A DNA stretch of 64,000 nucleotides from Pseudanabaena sp. BC1403. Its GTDB lineage: Bacteria > Cyanobacteriota > Cyanobacteriia > Pseudanabaenales > Pseudanabaenaceae. The notes below the pieces were generated by a model that made no database searches, had not been told where the DNA came from, and was given only the letters and a program-made list of their open reading frames with translations. Position numbers and translations under genes: made by a program. The stretch lies in assembly GCF_002914585.1 (NCBI RefSeq), contig NZ_PDDM01000008.1:62001-126000 (forward strand). The letters run 5' to 3'. Shown here one piece after another: positions 7,053 through 15,678 of the stretch (positions are counted from its first letter, which is position 1; every line of letters starts with the position of its first letter).

Positions 7053-9644
7053 ATGAAAATTCTCAAAATCCAGACATTACGTGGTCCAAACTATTGGAGT
7101 ATCCAAAGACATCAGCTTGTAGTTGTGCGATTAGATTTAGAGGATTTTCAAGTACAACGGACTAGCTTTTATCAAAATTTATGTAAAGTTTTGCCAAGTC
7201 TAGCGGGGAAAGACATTGCACAGCGTCCAGATATTAGTGACTCTGATTTCTTAGCAGAAATTGTCAAAGATATTGCGATCGCTCTTCAAGGCTATGTTGG
7301 CATGAAGGTTGACTTCGGGGCAATCAGACCCACTGTTGAGAATAACGTTTATCAAGTCGTATTTGAGTATCAAACCGAAGGTGCAGGCCGCTATGCAGCG
7401 CGTGCAGCAGTAAGAATCTGTACTAGTATTCTGGAAACAGGAACCTATGCAACTACTGAGTTGCAAGAGGATCTCAAGGATTTAAGAGATATTCGCCTTG
7501 ATGGACAATTAGGACCAAGTACCGAGTCGATTGTTGCCGAAGCTAAAGCCCAAAATATTCCTTGGTTAGAACTGGGCAGCCGCGCCATGATTCAGCTTGG
7601 ATATGGGGTTCATCAGAGTCGGATTCAGGCAACTTTGTCAAACAAAACGGGGATCTTAGCTGTTGAGTTAGCCTGTGACAAGGAAGGGACAAAGAGTATT
7701 TTGCGGGCTTCAGGTGTGCCAGTGCCGAGGGGAACAACGATCCGATCGCCCAAATATCTAGAAGATGCGATCGCGGAAGTCGGCGGATTTCCAATTGTAA
7801 TCAAGCCCTTAAATGGCAATCATGGTCGTGGGATCACCATTGATATACGTAGTATCAAAGAGTCGATAGATGCCTTTGACATGGCGCAAGAAGTATCCGA
7901 AGAAGTAATTATCGAAAGATTTCATACTGGAAGGGATCATCGTATATTGGTGATCAATGGCAAATTTGTGGCAGTTGCTGAGCGCGTTCCTGCCAATGTC
8001 ACAGGTGATGGGGTGTCATCAATTTCCCAACTAATTGAAATTACTAACCAAGATCCGCGTCGTGGCGATGGTCATGACAATGTATTGACTCGTATCGAGA
8101 TTGATCGCACGAGTATGGATATCCTTGCGAGACAGGGCTTTACATTGGAATCTGTACCGCCAAATGGTCAAGTTTGCTATCTCAAGGCAACTGCAAATTT
8201 AAGTACTGGTGGCGTATCAGTTGATCGCACAGACGAGATTCACCCCGAAAATATCTGGCTGGCAGAGCGCGTGGCAAGAATTATCGGTCTGGATATTGCA
8301 GGCATCGATATGGTCACTGAAGATATCTCTTTGCCTGTACGCCAAACTGATGGTGCGATCGTGGAAGTCAATGCAGCTCCCGGATTCAGAATGCATACTG
8401 CTCCCAGCATTGGCACACCCCGCAATGTAGCAGCGCCAGTCATCAATATGCTATTCCCCCCTGGAGCGCCTACAAGAATACCAATCGTGGCGATCACAGG
8501 GACAAATGGTAAAACTACTACTACACGCCTAATTGCTCATATCTTCAAGCAAACTGGCAAACGAGTTGGTTACACCACTACCGATGGGATTTACATTGGC
8601 GAATGTTTAGTTGAAAAGGGCGATACAACTGGCCCCTACAGTGCTCAAGTAATCCTGCGTGATCCTACGGTTGAAGTTGCAGTCCTCGAAACAGCTAGAG
8701 GCGGTCTTTTGCGATCGGGATTAGGATTTGATGGCAGCGATGTGGGAGTGGTGATGAATGTAGCCGCCGATCACCTTGGCATTGGCGACATTGACACAAT
8801 TGAAGACTTGGCAAGGCTTAAGAGTGTAGTTGTCAAAACAACATTGCCGAGTGGCTATGCTGTCCTGAATGCTGATGATCCATTGGTTGTTGCGATGGCT
8901 AAAGATGTGGATGCAAAGATTGCTTACTTCAGCATGGATCCTGATAGTCTTTTAATCAAATCTCATATCGAGCAAGGTGGACTTGCCGCAGTATATGAAG
9001 AAGGATATCTAACAATCTTAAAAGGGGATTGGAAACTACGAATTGAAGAAGCTGTCAACGTACCTTTGACCCTTGGTGGTCGTGCTGCCTTCAATATTCA
9101 AAATTCTCTGGCAGCAAGTTTAGCCGCCTTCTGTCAAGATGTACAGATTGAAGAGATTCGTCAAGGGCTTTCCACATTTGTGGCTTCGAGTGAGCAAACC
9201 CCTGGACGGATGAATTTATTTGATTTGGGTAAATATCATGCCTTGGTCGATTATGCTCACAATCCTGCGGGATTTAAAGCGATCGCTGACTTTATCCAGA
9301 AATGGAATGGTGAAGCGATTGGGGTGATCGGTGCACCTGGAGATCGACGCGATGAAGACATTATCGAATTAGGGCAACTTGCGGCGAATATGTTTGGGCA
9401 AATCTTTATTAAAGAAGATAAAGATCTGCGAGGTCGTGCCCCTCGCGTCGTTGCGGATTTATTGCGTCAGGGAGTTCAAGAGATTAATCCTAATATTCCC
9501 TGTATTACAATTCTTGACGAAGCGGAAGCCATCACAGCTGCCTTGGATAGCGCCCCTCAAAGTAGTTTAGTTGTGGTATTCCCCGATAAAGTGGATTCAG
9601 CTATTGCTATTATTGAATCGCGAAAGTCCAAAATGTCGTCGTAA
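7053..9644 (+). CDS. cphA: cyanophycin synthetase
   Basis: CphA polymerises aspartate and arginine into cyanophycin, the cytoplasmic nitrogen-storage polymer, using ATP. The 863-aa protein has the expected order: N-terminal domain (about 1-160), ATP-grasp domain (about 215-480, with FPIVIKPLNGNHGRGITID) and a Mur-ligase-like domain with the P-loop GTNGKTTTTRL near residue 483, followed by LVDYAHNPAGF and IGAPGDRRDED. It is full length and so a CphA1-type enzyme rather than the shortened CphA2. The ATG at 7053 is preferred over the TTG at 7047. The cyanophycinase gene cphB, often just upstream in cyanobacteria, is not here. A sugar kinase follows after 8 bp. Confidence 0.96.
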   Translation: MKILKIQTLRGPNYWSIQRHQLVVVRLDLEDFQVQRTSFYQNLCKVLPSLAGKDIAQRPDISDSDFLAEIVKDIAIALQGYVGMKVDFGAIRPTVENNVYQVVFEYQTEGAGRYAARAAVRICTSILETGTYATTELQEDLKDLRDIRLDGQLGPSTESIVAEAKAQNIPWLELGSRAMIQLGYGVHQSRIQATLSNKTGILAVELACDKEGTKSILRASGVPVPRGTTIRSPKYLEDAIAEVGGFPIVIKPLNGNHGRGITIDIRSIKESIDAFDMAQEVSEEVIIERFHTGRDHRILVINGKFVAVAERVPANVTGDGVSSISQLIEITNQDPRRGDGHDNVLTRIEIDRTSMDILARQGFTLESVPPNGQVCYLKATANLSTGGVSVDRTDEIHPENIWLAERVARIIGLDIAGIDMVTEDISLPVRQTDGAIVEVNAAPGFRMHTAPSIGTPRNVAAPVINMLFPPGAPTRIPIVAITGTNGKTTTTRLIAHIFKQTGKRVGYTTTDGIYIGECLVEKGDTTGPYSAQVILRDPTVEVAVLETARGGLLRSGLGFDGSDVGVVMNVAADHLGIGDIDTIEDLARLKSVVVKTTLPSGYAVLNADDPLVVAMAKDVDAKIAYFSMDPDSLLIKSHIEQGGLAAVYEEGYLTILKGDWKLRIEEAVNVPLTLGGRAAFNIQNSLAASLAAFCQDVQIEEIRQGLSTFVASSEQTPGRMNLFDLGKYHALVDYAHNPAGFKAIADFIQKWNGEAIGVIGAPGDRRDEDIIELGQLAANMFGQIFIKEDKDLRGRAPRVVADLLRQGVQEINPNIPCITILDEAEAITAALDSAPQSSLVVVFPDKVDSAIAIIESRKSKMSS

Positions 9645-9652
9645 AGTCCGCT

Positions 9653-10630
9653 ATGCCGCGTGTAATTTGTCTTGGCGAAGTTTTAATCGATCAAATAGCT
9701 GAAGATATTGGTGCTCCTTATGAGCAAGTTAGCTCTTGGAAGCCTTATTTTGGCGGAGCCCCTGCCAATGTTGCCTGTGGTTTGGCCAAGCTGGGAACAC
9801 CAGTAAGCTTAATTAGCTGCGTTGGTCAAGATGCTACAGGAACCGATTTGCTCAAACAGTTGGGAGCAGCAGGTGTGGAGACTTCAGGCGTGCAAGTGCA
9901 TCCTGAATCCACTACTCGCGAGGTATATGTCACCCGCGATGCTCAAGGCGATCGCAGTTTTGCTCGCTTTAATGGTGATGCTCAAACTGTATATGCAGAC
10001 ACTTTGATGTCTGCCGAGCATTTGCCTGAGCATTTATTCTCTGATGCCAAGTTTTTGATATTAGGCACATTGGGCTTATCTAGTCCGCAAACATCTAGAG
10101 CAATCGGTCGCGCTCTGAAGCTAGCGGAAGAGAACTTTGTAAAGGTGGTCGTTGATGTCAATTGGCGAGCGATGTTCTGGAAAAATCCTGAGCAGGTTGC
10201 CAAACTATTGCCTGTCTTGCTGAAGTACACCGATTTCCTGAAAATGACCGAGGATGAGGCAAAGTTACTATTTCGTCTTACCAGTCCCGCCGCAATATCT
10301 CAAGCCTATAGCCATCTCGAAGGAATTTTACTCACTAATGGTGACAAAGATTGTCGCTACTATTTGGGCGAACGACAGGACAAACATGCCGTTTTTCCTG
10401 TACATTCGATTGATACAACTGGTGCGGGGGATGCTTTTCTAGCTGCCTTTATTCATAAGATTTATCACCGTCCGCTTACCCATTTACTCGATCCAAAGTT
10501 TGCCAATGACGCGATCGCTTATGCCTGCGCCGCAGGTGCATTAACCACATTAAGTATGGGTGCGATCACTGCTCAACCAAGCGATCGGCAAATACGCGAA
10601 TTTTTAGCTATGCGCGAGACCAAACATTAA
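9653..10630 (+). CDS. PfkB-family sugar kinase (fructokinase-like)
   Basis: Ribokinase/PfkB-fold kinase of 325 aa. The N-terminal signature FGGAPANVACGLAKLG and the C-terminal ATP/anion-hole motif DTTGAGDAFLAAF with catalytic Asp are intact. The overall pattern, including the CLGEVLIDQIAED start, is closest to bacterial fructokinases, which phosphorylate fructose from sucrose breakdown. It starts 8 bp after cphA and probably shares its transcript. A hairpin follows. Confidence 0.88.
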   Translation: MPRVICLGEVLIDQIAEDIGAPYEQVSSWKPYFGGAPANVACGLAKLGTPVSLISCVGQDATGTDLLKQLGAAGVETSGVQVHPESTTREVYVTRDAQGDRSFARFNGDAQTVYADTLMSAEHLPEHLFSDAKFLILGTLGLSSPQTSRAIGRALKLAEENFVKVVVDVNWRAMFWKNPEQVAKLLPVLLKYTDFLKMTEDEAKLLFRLTSPAAISQAYSHLEGILLTNGDKDCRYYLGERQDKHAVFPVHSIDTTGAGDAFLAAFIHKIYHRPLTHLLDPKFANDAIAYACAAGALTTLSMGAITAQPSDRQIREFLAMRETKH

Positions 10631-10634
10631 AATC

Positions 10635-10667
10635 ATACTTTCGTGGCGTGAAGCACCACGAGAGTAT
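10635..10667 (+). terminator. hairpin after the sugar kinase gene
   Basis: 12-base arms (10635-10646 and 10656-10667) with one G-U pair, followed by an A-rich stretch rather than a T run. It lies between the kinase stop and the DUF2499 gene and may be a partial terminator. Confidence 0.55.
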
Positions 10668-10677
10668 CAAAAAAATT

Positions 10678-10986
10678 ATGCACTCTTTATCTCTGCCCAC
10701 ATGGGTAATTCATATTTCTAGCGTCATCGAGTGGACTTTAGCGATTTGGCTAATTTGGCAATACGACAAGCAAAATCCCGATCGCGGTTGGCGCAACTTA
10801 GCATGGGCTATGTTTCCTGCTTTAGTCAGTGCGATGTGCGCCGTGACTTGGCACTTTTTTGATAACGCTGATTCGTTGGAATGGCTAGTTACGGTGCAAG
10901 CCGCACTAACTTTAATTGGCAATACCACTCTCGCGATCGCAGCCTACTTTATCTGGAAAATCGCCAACGCAAAACCACAAATTTAG
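10678..10986 (+). CDS. DUF2499 membrane protein
   Basis: 102-aa integral membrane protein with about three hydrophobic segments. The family pattern is clear: SLPTWVIHISSVIEW at the N-terminus and AMFPALVSAMCAVTWHFFDN in the middle. DUF2499 proteins are conserved in cyanobacteria and plastids; their function is not established to my knowledge. A GTG-started extension from 10648 would be translated from the preceding hairpin, so the ATG at 10678 is chosen. The next gene encodes DUF3593, and the two are commonly neighbours, which suggests a shared role in the membrane. Confidence 0.85.
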   Translation: MHSLSLPTWVIHISSVIEWTLAIWLIWQYDKQNPDRGWRNLAWAMFPALVSAMCAVTWHFFDNADSLEWLVTVQAALTLIGNTTLAIAAYFIWKIANAKPQI

Positions 10987-11029
10987 CTTTTTGCTTCTGG
11001 AAAACCTAGCAGCAAAAAAAGATGAAACT

Positions 11030-11311
11030 ATGCCCAAAGAAGCCTTATTCGGTTTATCTCTATTTCCCTATCTAGCCTTTCTCTGGTTTGCTACCAAATC
11101 ACGCCAATTTCCCAAGCTGGGACTTTGGGGATTTTATGGGACATTAGTATTTGTGGCGATTACAATTCCCGCTGGAATTTATGCTCAAGTCCATTACGGC
11201 AAATCTTTAGCCAATGTTGATTGGTTGCATGGCAGTGCTGAGTCATTCTTGACCATCACAAATATTTTGTTGGTATTAGGCTTTAAAAACGTGATTAAAC
11301 CTAAAGATTAG
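11030..11311 (+). CDS. DUF3593 membrane protein
   Basis: 93-aa membrane protein with the DUF3593 pattern: LFGLSLFPYLAFLWF, then LWGFYGTLVFVAITIPAGIYA and VDWLHGSAESFLTITN. Three hydrophobic segments are visible. It lies 43 bp after the DUF2499 gene in the same direction, probably co-transcribed. Function unknown. A longer reading upstream lacks coding character, so the ATG at 11030 is used. Confidence 0.85.
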   Translation: MPKEALFGLSLFPYLAFLWFATKSRQFPKLGLWGFYGTLVFVAITIPAGIYAQVHYGKSLANVDWLHGSAESFLTITNILLVLGFKNVIKPKD

Positions 11312-11398
11312 AGTTGGCTATTTGAGGGTATCTATTTTTTGTGAATATAATGAGCGATTATTGTAGTTAATATCGCTGACTGCCAATGCGAGGAATTT

Positions 11399-11770
11399 AT
11401 GAACAGACATTATCAACGCATTTCTCAGGTTTTGACGATCGCAGTACTAGCGATCGCTAGCACTACGATTAGTCCAGTATTTGCACAATCAACGCAACCA
11501 CAACGAGGTGATGCTGACCGCCTACGTCCTGCTCAAGGTCAGCCGATCTCTCCTACAAATACTGATCAATTTTCAATAGAAAGAGATTCTCCGCGCTCAG
11601 ATCTCAAAATTCAAAATATCAATCTCGACGTTGAGGAGATTCAGCCAGTCATCCCTGGTAATTACAATGCCTCTCCCCAGAAAGTGAATCGGTCTGGTAC
11701 TTTTATTAGCGATCCACTCAACGCGATCCAGATCTTCCAAGAGTCTGGTACATCTCGTCGTGAGAAATAA
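11399..11770 (+). CDS. small secreted protein of unknown function
   Basis: 123-aa protein with a classic signal peptide (positive MNRHYQR, then a hydrophobic core, then SPVFAQ with cleavage expected after A29). The mature part is polar, rich in Pro, Gln, Asn and Arg, and shows no domain I recognise; it is probably disordered. The motif SPQKVNRSGTFISDPLNAIQIFQES near the end is reminiscent of similar short exported proteins in cyanobacteria. Function not known. Confidence 0.65.
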   Translation: MNRHYQRISQVLTIAVLAIASTTISPVFAQSTQPQRGDADRLRPAQGQPISPTNTDQFSIERDSPRSDLKIQNINLDVEEIQPVIPGNYNASPQKVNRSGTFISDPLNAIQIFQESGTSRREK

Positions 11771-11802
11771 TTAAAGACGGCGCATCGCGTCGTCTTTAAT
11801 TA
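11768..11802 (+). terminator. terminator hairpin
   Basis: 12-bp arms beginning at the stop codon of the preceding gene (11768-11779 and 11791-11802), extended by an imperfect GC core. Confidence 0.75.
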
Positions 11803-11811
11803 ATAATTTAA

Positions 11812-11854
11812 CAAGAATTGATTGGCGGCGCGAAGCGCCGCCAATCAATTCTTG
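11812..11854. repeat. perfect GC-core palindrome
   Basis: 19-bp perfect arms (11812-11830 and 11836-11854), loop CGAAG. The following sequence GGTTTTATGTCCTAGTA recurs after the palindrome at 26023-26075 as GGTTTATGTCCTAAGTA, so this is part of a repeat family and not just a terminator. Confidence 0.75.
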
Positions 11855-11887
11855 GGTTTTATGTCCTAGTACACTTGGCGACAGCTA

Positions 11888-11934
11888 TATAGAAAATTAA
11901 AGAGGGTGCAATGCACCCTCTTTAATTTTCTATA
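11888..11934 (-). terminator. terminator hairpin overlapping the menC-like stop
   Basis: Perfect 22-bp arms (11888-11909 and 11913-11934) with a 3-base loop. The right arm overlaps the last codons and stop of the minus-strand gene ending at 11922. Confidence 0.8.
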
Positions 11935-12968
11935 AGCAAATGTCCAGTGGCTAAGCCACATGCTCGCTTAATTGGTAAGGCGGCAGCTAGGTCAAAAGCT
12001 CCCTGACGCGCGATCGCACCGTCGATTGTCGTTGTTATTACAACATCTAAGCCAGCTTTGAAAGCGATCGCTGCTGCATGATGTGCGGTGATGAGACCGC
12101 CTAGCGCCATTGGTTTAAGAATAATAATATCGGCGGCTTGAGTATCGATCACTTGCTGCAATTGAGTGAGATTATTTACGGACTCATCAGCAGCAACTGG
12201 AATTGATTGAGATCGCCTGACTTCTGCCATACCTAACAAATTAGAAGCAGCAACAGGCTGCTCGACATATTCGATTTGCAAAAATTCAAGTTTTTTTAAA
12301 TTAGCGATCGCTTCGGTCACAGACCATCCTTGATTAGCATCAATCCGAATCTGGATATGAGCATCGCACTGCGATCGCACTGCTTCCACTCTTCGCAAAT
12401 CCATTCCAAAATCGTTGGTTCCTACTTTGATTTTGAGACAGTGATAACCTTGCTCTATATACTGTTTTGCTTTGGATACGGCTCTTTCAGGTGCGATTGC
12501 CCCAATCACAGCATTAACGGCTACTTGATCACGAACTATCCCAGAGAAGGAATTTGCTAGCAATTGAGAAATGGATATACCTTGCAATTGTGATAACAGA
12601 TTGAGCAGTCCTAATTCAATTCCATGTTTTGCGGCAGGAGTGCGATCGTATTTTGCAAGTAAGTTCTCAATATCATTCAGATCGTTAATTTCTGCATTAA
12701 TCAGCGATCGCTGAGCTTCTCTTAAAACCTTTTCAGTTTCAGTAAGAGATTCCATTCCAAACCCATCAAGCGGGGCAGCTTCACCTAAACCCATATGCTG
12801 AACGCCATGATCAGATTTGCGATCGCTGATCTCAACGATAAATCCTTCGCGATGGGAAAGTTTTCCTAATGCTGTTTGAAAAGGCTCTCGAAAAGCAAGC
12901 TGATAAGGTTGATATTGAATAGATTGAATAACAAAAGTCACAGCTAAACAAGAGCAAAAGTTATACAA
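11922..12968 (-). CDS. menC: o-succinylbenzoate synthase / enolase-superfamily enzyme
   Basis: Member of the muconate-lactonizing branch of the enolase superfamily, 348 aa. Catalytic and metal-binding elements are in order: CLKIKVG (KxK), IRIDANQGW (first metal Asp), EYVEQP (Glu), AADESV (Asp) and the C-terminal Lys in IILKPMALGG. The KP motif fits o-succinylbenzoate synthase, which makes a precursor of phylloquinone (vitamin K1, used by photosystem I). Dipeptide epimerases usually have a different signature here, but misassignment within the superfamily is possible. The start could be ATG 12968 or GTG 12941 (VTFVIQSIQY). No other men genes are nearby. Confidence 0.75.
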   Translation of the reverse strand: MYNFCSCLAVTFVIQSIQYQPYQLAFREPFQTALGKLSHREGFIVEISDRKSDHGVQHMGLGEAAPLDGFGMESLTETEKVLREAQRSLINAEINDLNDIENLLAKYDRTPAAKHGIELGLLNLLSQLQGISISQLLANSFSGIVRDQVAVNAVIGAIAPERAVSKAKQYIEQGYHCLKIKVGTNDFGMDLRRVEAVRSQCDAHIQIRIDANQGWSVTEAIANLKKLEFLQIEYVEQPVAASNLLGMAEVRRSQSIPVAADESVNNLTQLQQVIDTQAADIIILKPMALGGLITAHHAAAIAFKAGLDVVITTTIDGAIARQGAFDLAAALPIKRACGLATGHLLIEN

Positions 12969-13055
12969 AAGTTATATGAATAGCAATCAATGTTGCAAAT
13001 AAGATTTTATAGTTTATAGTCATACTTACGAACTGATTTTAAAAATATCAAGATA

Positions 13056-13397
13056 ATGATTAAGAAAAGTTTTTTGGTTTCTGCAAGCCTAATTGCTTTC
13101 AGTCTGGTGGCAAATGTTGCTTCCGCTTCTGCTGATCAGTGGTACTTTTACGTTAAAAATAACAGTAATTCTACTATCAAAAAGCTATTGGTTGGTGAGC
13201 CAAATAAAACTTGGGGACAATTTGATATCGGCTCAGGTATTGCTTCAGGCGAGAATACCAAGATGGTATGGGATAGTTCCACTGACAACCAATTGTGCAA
13301 GCAATGGATTAAAGCTCAATTTGCTGATGGTAGTGAAAGTGAGCCATCTTACATGGATTTCTGCAAAAATCTAGATGATCCTATTGTCTTCAATTAA
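13056..13397 (+). CDS. small secreted protein
   Basis: 113-aa protein with a signal peptide (MIKKSFLVSASLIAFSLVANVASASA). The mature part begins DQWYFYVKNNSNSTIKKLLV and looks like a small beta-sandwich; two Cys (in QLCKQW and DFCKNL) could form a disulfide. Similar short exported proteins occur in cyanobacteria, with no assigned function that I know. Single-gene unit. Confidence 0.65.
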   Translation: MIKKSFLVSASLIAFSLVANVASASADQWYFYVKNNSNSTIKKLLVGEPNKTWGQFDIGSGIASGENTKMVWDSSTDNQLCKQWIKAQFADGSESEPSYMDFCKNLDDPIVFN

Positions 13398-13406
13398 TTT
13401 ACAGAT

Positions 13407-13515
13407 ATTACGTAGAAGGAATTCTTGTGATGGTAAAAATCTAGGATAACCACGGGGAGATTGCTCTGCGTCGCTAGCAGTAAGTAATAGATTCATCATT
13501 TGAGTTCTACGTAAT
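13407..13515. repeat. 109-bp MITE-like element with 11-bp terminal inverted repeats
   Basis: ATTACGTAGAA at 13407-13417 is exactly inverted at 13505-13515. The interior has no coding potential. No clear target-site duplication is seen. It could be a miniature inverted-repeat element or an RNA hairpin. Confidence 0.45.
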
Positions 13516-13615
13516 ACCAACTCTCAAAATGGCAATGCCATTTTGAGAGTTAAAAACCTTCCTTGTGTTGGTTTTTAATTCTTGAGAAGATAACCACAAT
13601 TTCAAGAATTGGTAT
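13514..13615. repeat. ATACCAA/TTGGTAT-bounded palindromic element
   Basis: About 102 bp bounded by ATACCAA (13514-13520) and TTGGTAT (13609-13615), with an inner perfect 15-bp palindrome (13520-13534 and 13536-13550). The same termini bound elements at 15592, 19913 and 30513. Confidence 0.6.
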
Positions 13616-13643
13616 ATAGCTATCGCCACATAAGCTAAGACAC

Positions 13644-13686
13644 ACAAAAAAGAGTTGCTGCACAAAGTGCAGCAACTCTTTTTTGT
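13644..13686. terminator. perfect 20-bp terminator-like hairpin
   Basis: Arms 13644-13663 and 13667-13686 with loop AAA and A/T tracts at the ends. It is symmetrical and could terminate in either direction. Confidence 0.6.
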
Positions 13687-13775
13687 ATAAATTCTTAAAA
13701 TGGCAACGCTATTCTAAGAATCTGTAGCTATAGCAATGTAAGTTTTACATACAGCAATTTTTGATCAAAAGAACT

Positions 13776-13830
13776 ACAATAAATTTTTTAAAAGTGTTGC
13801 GTTGCAACATTTTAAAAAAATTTATTGGTT
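13776..13830. repeat. AT-rich palindrome
   Basis: Near-perfect arms of about 24 bases around a GTTGCGTTGCAAC centre. The AATAAATTTTTT arm and the following GGTTTGAACACAAAG resemble the palindromes at 5423-5455 and 17763-17811. Confidence 0.55.
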
Positions 13831-13859
13831 CGGGTTTGAACACAAAGTTCTATAGCTAT

Positions 13860-13910
13860 AAAAACCAAACAAAAAAGGCGACACAAAGTGTCGCCTTTTT
13901 TGTTTGGTTT
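13860..13910 (-). terminator. terminator hairpin after clpP3
   Basis: Perfect 24-bp arms (13860-13883 and 13887-13910), loop AAA, GC core and terminal T tract on the minus strand, five bases beyond the clpP3 stop. Confidence 0.85.
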
Positions 13911-13915
13911 TGAAA

Positions 13916-14509
13916 TTATTGTGGTGAATCAAGAACGCGATCGATTAATCCATAGGCGAGAGACTCTTGAGAAGACATATAGTAGTCACGATTCATATCG
14001 CGCTCGATCTTCTCTAGAGGCTGCCCTGTTCGCTTGGCATATTCTTCATTCAGCTTTTGGCGAATGCGAATAATTTCCCGCGCCTCAATTTCAATATCTG
14101 AGGCTTGACCTCTTGTTCCACCTGAAGGCTGGTGAATCATGATCCTGGCATTGGGCAAAGCATACCGCTTGCCTTTAGCGCCAGCCATCAATAGGAATGA
14201 ACCCATCGAAGCTGCCAGCCCCACGCAAATTGTGGTCACATCCGCCTTGATATGTTGCATCGTGTCAAAGATCGCCAAGCCTGCCGAAACCGATCCACCA
14301 GGAGAGTTGATATAGATATAAATATCTTTGGTTTGATCCTCAGAGTCAAAGTAGAGCAGTCTGGCAATAATTGCATTTGCCATACCGTCTGTTACTTCAC
14401 CACTCAAAAAGATGATGCGCTCCATCGACAGACGCTCATAGATGTTAATCCACTGCGTGTAGGAATCACCAGGATAGCGATAGGGAACTCTAGGAATACC
14501 GATAGGCAT
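13916..14509 (-). CDS. clpP3: ATP-dependent Clp protease proteolytic subunit
   Basis: Serine peptidase subunit of the Clp protease, which degrades unfolded and regulatory proteins fed by a Clp ATPase. The triad is intact: S101 in [10 protein letters not shown]126 in IMIHQPSGG and D175 in NRDYYMSS. Length is 197 aa, normal, with no long propeptide. It is the second gene of an operon with clpR, the arrangement known for the cyanobacterial ClpP3/R core, hence the symbol. No ATPase gene is adjacent. Confidence 0.93.
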   Translation of the reverse strand: MPIGIPRVPYRYPGDSYTQWINIYERLSMERIIFLSGEVTDGMANAIIARLLYFDSEDQTKDIYIYINSPGGSVSAGLAIFDTMQHIKADVTTICVGLAASMGSFLLMAGAKGKRYALPNARIMIHQPSGGTRGQASDIEIEAREIIRIRQKLNEEYAKRTGQPLEKIERDMNRDYYMSSQESLAYGLIDRVLDSPQ

Positions 14510-14512
14510 AGG

Positions 14513-14601
14513 TTTAATTAAGAATTAGGAATTAGGAATTAGGAATTACAAATTACGAATTACGAATTACGAGTTACAATTTCGTAATTCGTAATTCCTA
14601 A
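14513..14601. repeat. short tandem heptamer repeats between clpR and clpP3
   Basis: The 92-bp spacer is built from tandem heptamers GAATTAG and GAATTAC in one direction, then inverted copies (TTCGTAATTCGTAATTC), so the whole can fold into a long AT-rich hairpin. This is the short tandemly repeated repetitive (STRR) type known from cyanobacteria. Lying inside an operon, it may affect the message between the two genes. Confidence 0.75.
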
Positions 14602-15303
14602 CTAAACGAGTGCGGGAACTGCTTTGGGCAAGTCTTTTGTGCTTTCAAGAACGCGATCGATCAGCCCATATTCTTTGGCTTGCACAGGAGTCATATACAA
14701 CATCCGATCCATGTCTTTGGTGATGGCTTCGGTTGACTTGCCTGTGGTGCGCGACAAGATTTCTAGCATTGCGGCACGGTTAGTCAATACTTCCTTTGCC
14801 TGAATCTGCAAATCAGAGGCTTGTCCTCTGGTTTGACGGCGGGCTTGGTGCAGGACAATCGTGGCATTTGGCAAGCTAGCTCGAAAGCCTTTGGTTCCGC
14901 TAGCGAGAATCATCGCGGCGGTTCCCATGGCTTGTCCGAGGCAGATTGTATGGACGGGGGGCTTGATATAGTTGAGTGTGTCGCAAATAGCAAAGGCTTC
15001 GGTTTCAAAACCGATTGCATCGCCTGTATACCAAGATGTCCCCGTGGAGTTGATATACAGAAAAATCGGTTTTTCAGGATCTTCGTATTGCAAATATAAA
15101 AGTTGGGCGATGAGCAATTCTGTAACATCGACACCAAGCTGCTGTTTGTATTCGTCGGGAGATACAAGAGGCAACCCAAAGTAAATAATTCGCTCTTTTA
15201 GTAGTAGCGAAGGTAAGTCAGGCGGCGGTGTGCGTCCGTATGACGAATCCCCTGAATAGGCGGCTTGTGCGGCTTGGGGAACAGAGCGAGAAGGTCGATC
15301 CAT
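14602..15303 (-). CDS. clpR: ClpR, inactive ClpP-like subunit
   Basis: ClpP paralogue of 233 aa. Aligned without gaps to the neighbouring ClpP3, the nucleophile position (Ser101) holds Gly in CLGQAMGTAAMIL, so this is the non-catalytic ClpR subunit that forms a mixed core with ClpP3. SLPNATIVLHQA and TRGQASDLQIQA follow the family. The N-terminal extension (MDRPSRSVPQAAQ, then YGRTPPPDLPSLLLKER) is typical of ClpR. I use ATG 15303; a GTG at 15324 would add 7 residues. First gene of the clpR-clpP3 operon. Confidence 0.9.
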   Translation of the reverse strand: MDRPSRSVPQAAQAAYSGDSSYGRTPPPDLPSLLLKERIIYFGLPLVSPDEYKQQLGVDVTELLIAQLLYLQYEDPEKPIFLYINSTGTSWYTGDAIGFETEAFAICDTLNYIKPPVHTICLGQAMGTAAMILASGTKGFRASLPNATIVLHQARRQTRGQASDLQIQAKEVLTNRAAMLEILSRTTGKSTEAITKDMDRMLYMTPVQAKEYGLIDRVLESTKDLPKAVPALV

Positions 15304-15434
15304 GTTTATTCGTGTTAATGACACTAACTCTGCTAGCTTATCACAGCGATCCCCCTGCTATGGGCGATGTTAGCCAAGATTGAGGTAGGGTTAGCCGTCT
15401 AAGGCTGTGTGACTAGACATCTGTTGTGATAAAA

Positions 15435-15469
15435 AAACAAAAAGAGTTGCGGCGCAACTCTTTTTGTTT
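15435..15469. terminator. terminator-like hairpin
   Basis: Perfect 16-bp arms (15435-15450 and 15454-15469), loop GGC, A and T tracts on either side. It lies between two minus-strand units. Confidence 0.6.
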
Positions 15470-15591
15470 GGCTTTAACTATGTCAAAACATTAAGCATCG
15501 ATTGGGCAAGAATGATGGGTTACGCGATCGCTAACCAATCTTACGTTTAGGTGATTTCCGCTAAAAAATTTCCCCAGCCTATAAATTAGTA

Positions 15592-15634
15592 ATACCAAAA
15601 CACAAAATGTCTACGCCACTTTGAGTTTTGGTAT
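15592..15634. repeat. 43-bp ATACCAA palindromic element
   Basis: Bounded by ATACCAA and TTGGTAT. By my count 36 of 43 bases match the element at 30513-30555, which has exactly the same length. Confidence 0.7.
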
Positions 15635-15678
15635 TATCGATAGGGGCGATGCCCCGTGCTCGACCGTTTTCGCAGATC

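Larger units (their letters stand above)
13398..13915. other. 518-bp gene-free spacer packed with palindromes
   Basis: No protein gene is seen. The spacer contains, in order, an element with 11-bp terminal inverted repeats (13407-13515), an ATACCAA-bounded palindromic element (13514-13615), and hairpins at 13644-13686, 13776-13830 and 13860-13910. It is the densest palindrome cluster in the window. Confidence 0.6.
15304..15678. other. gene-free spacer upstream of clpR
   Basis: Contains the clpR promoter region and two palindromes (15435-15469 and 15592-15634). No gene is seen. Confidence 0.5.
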
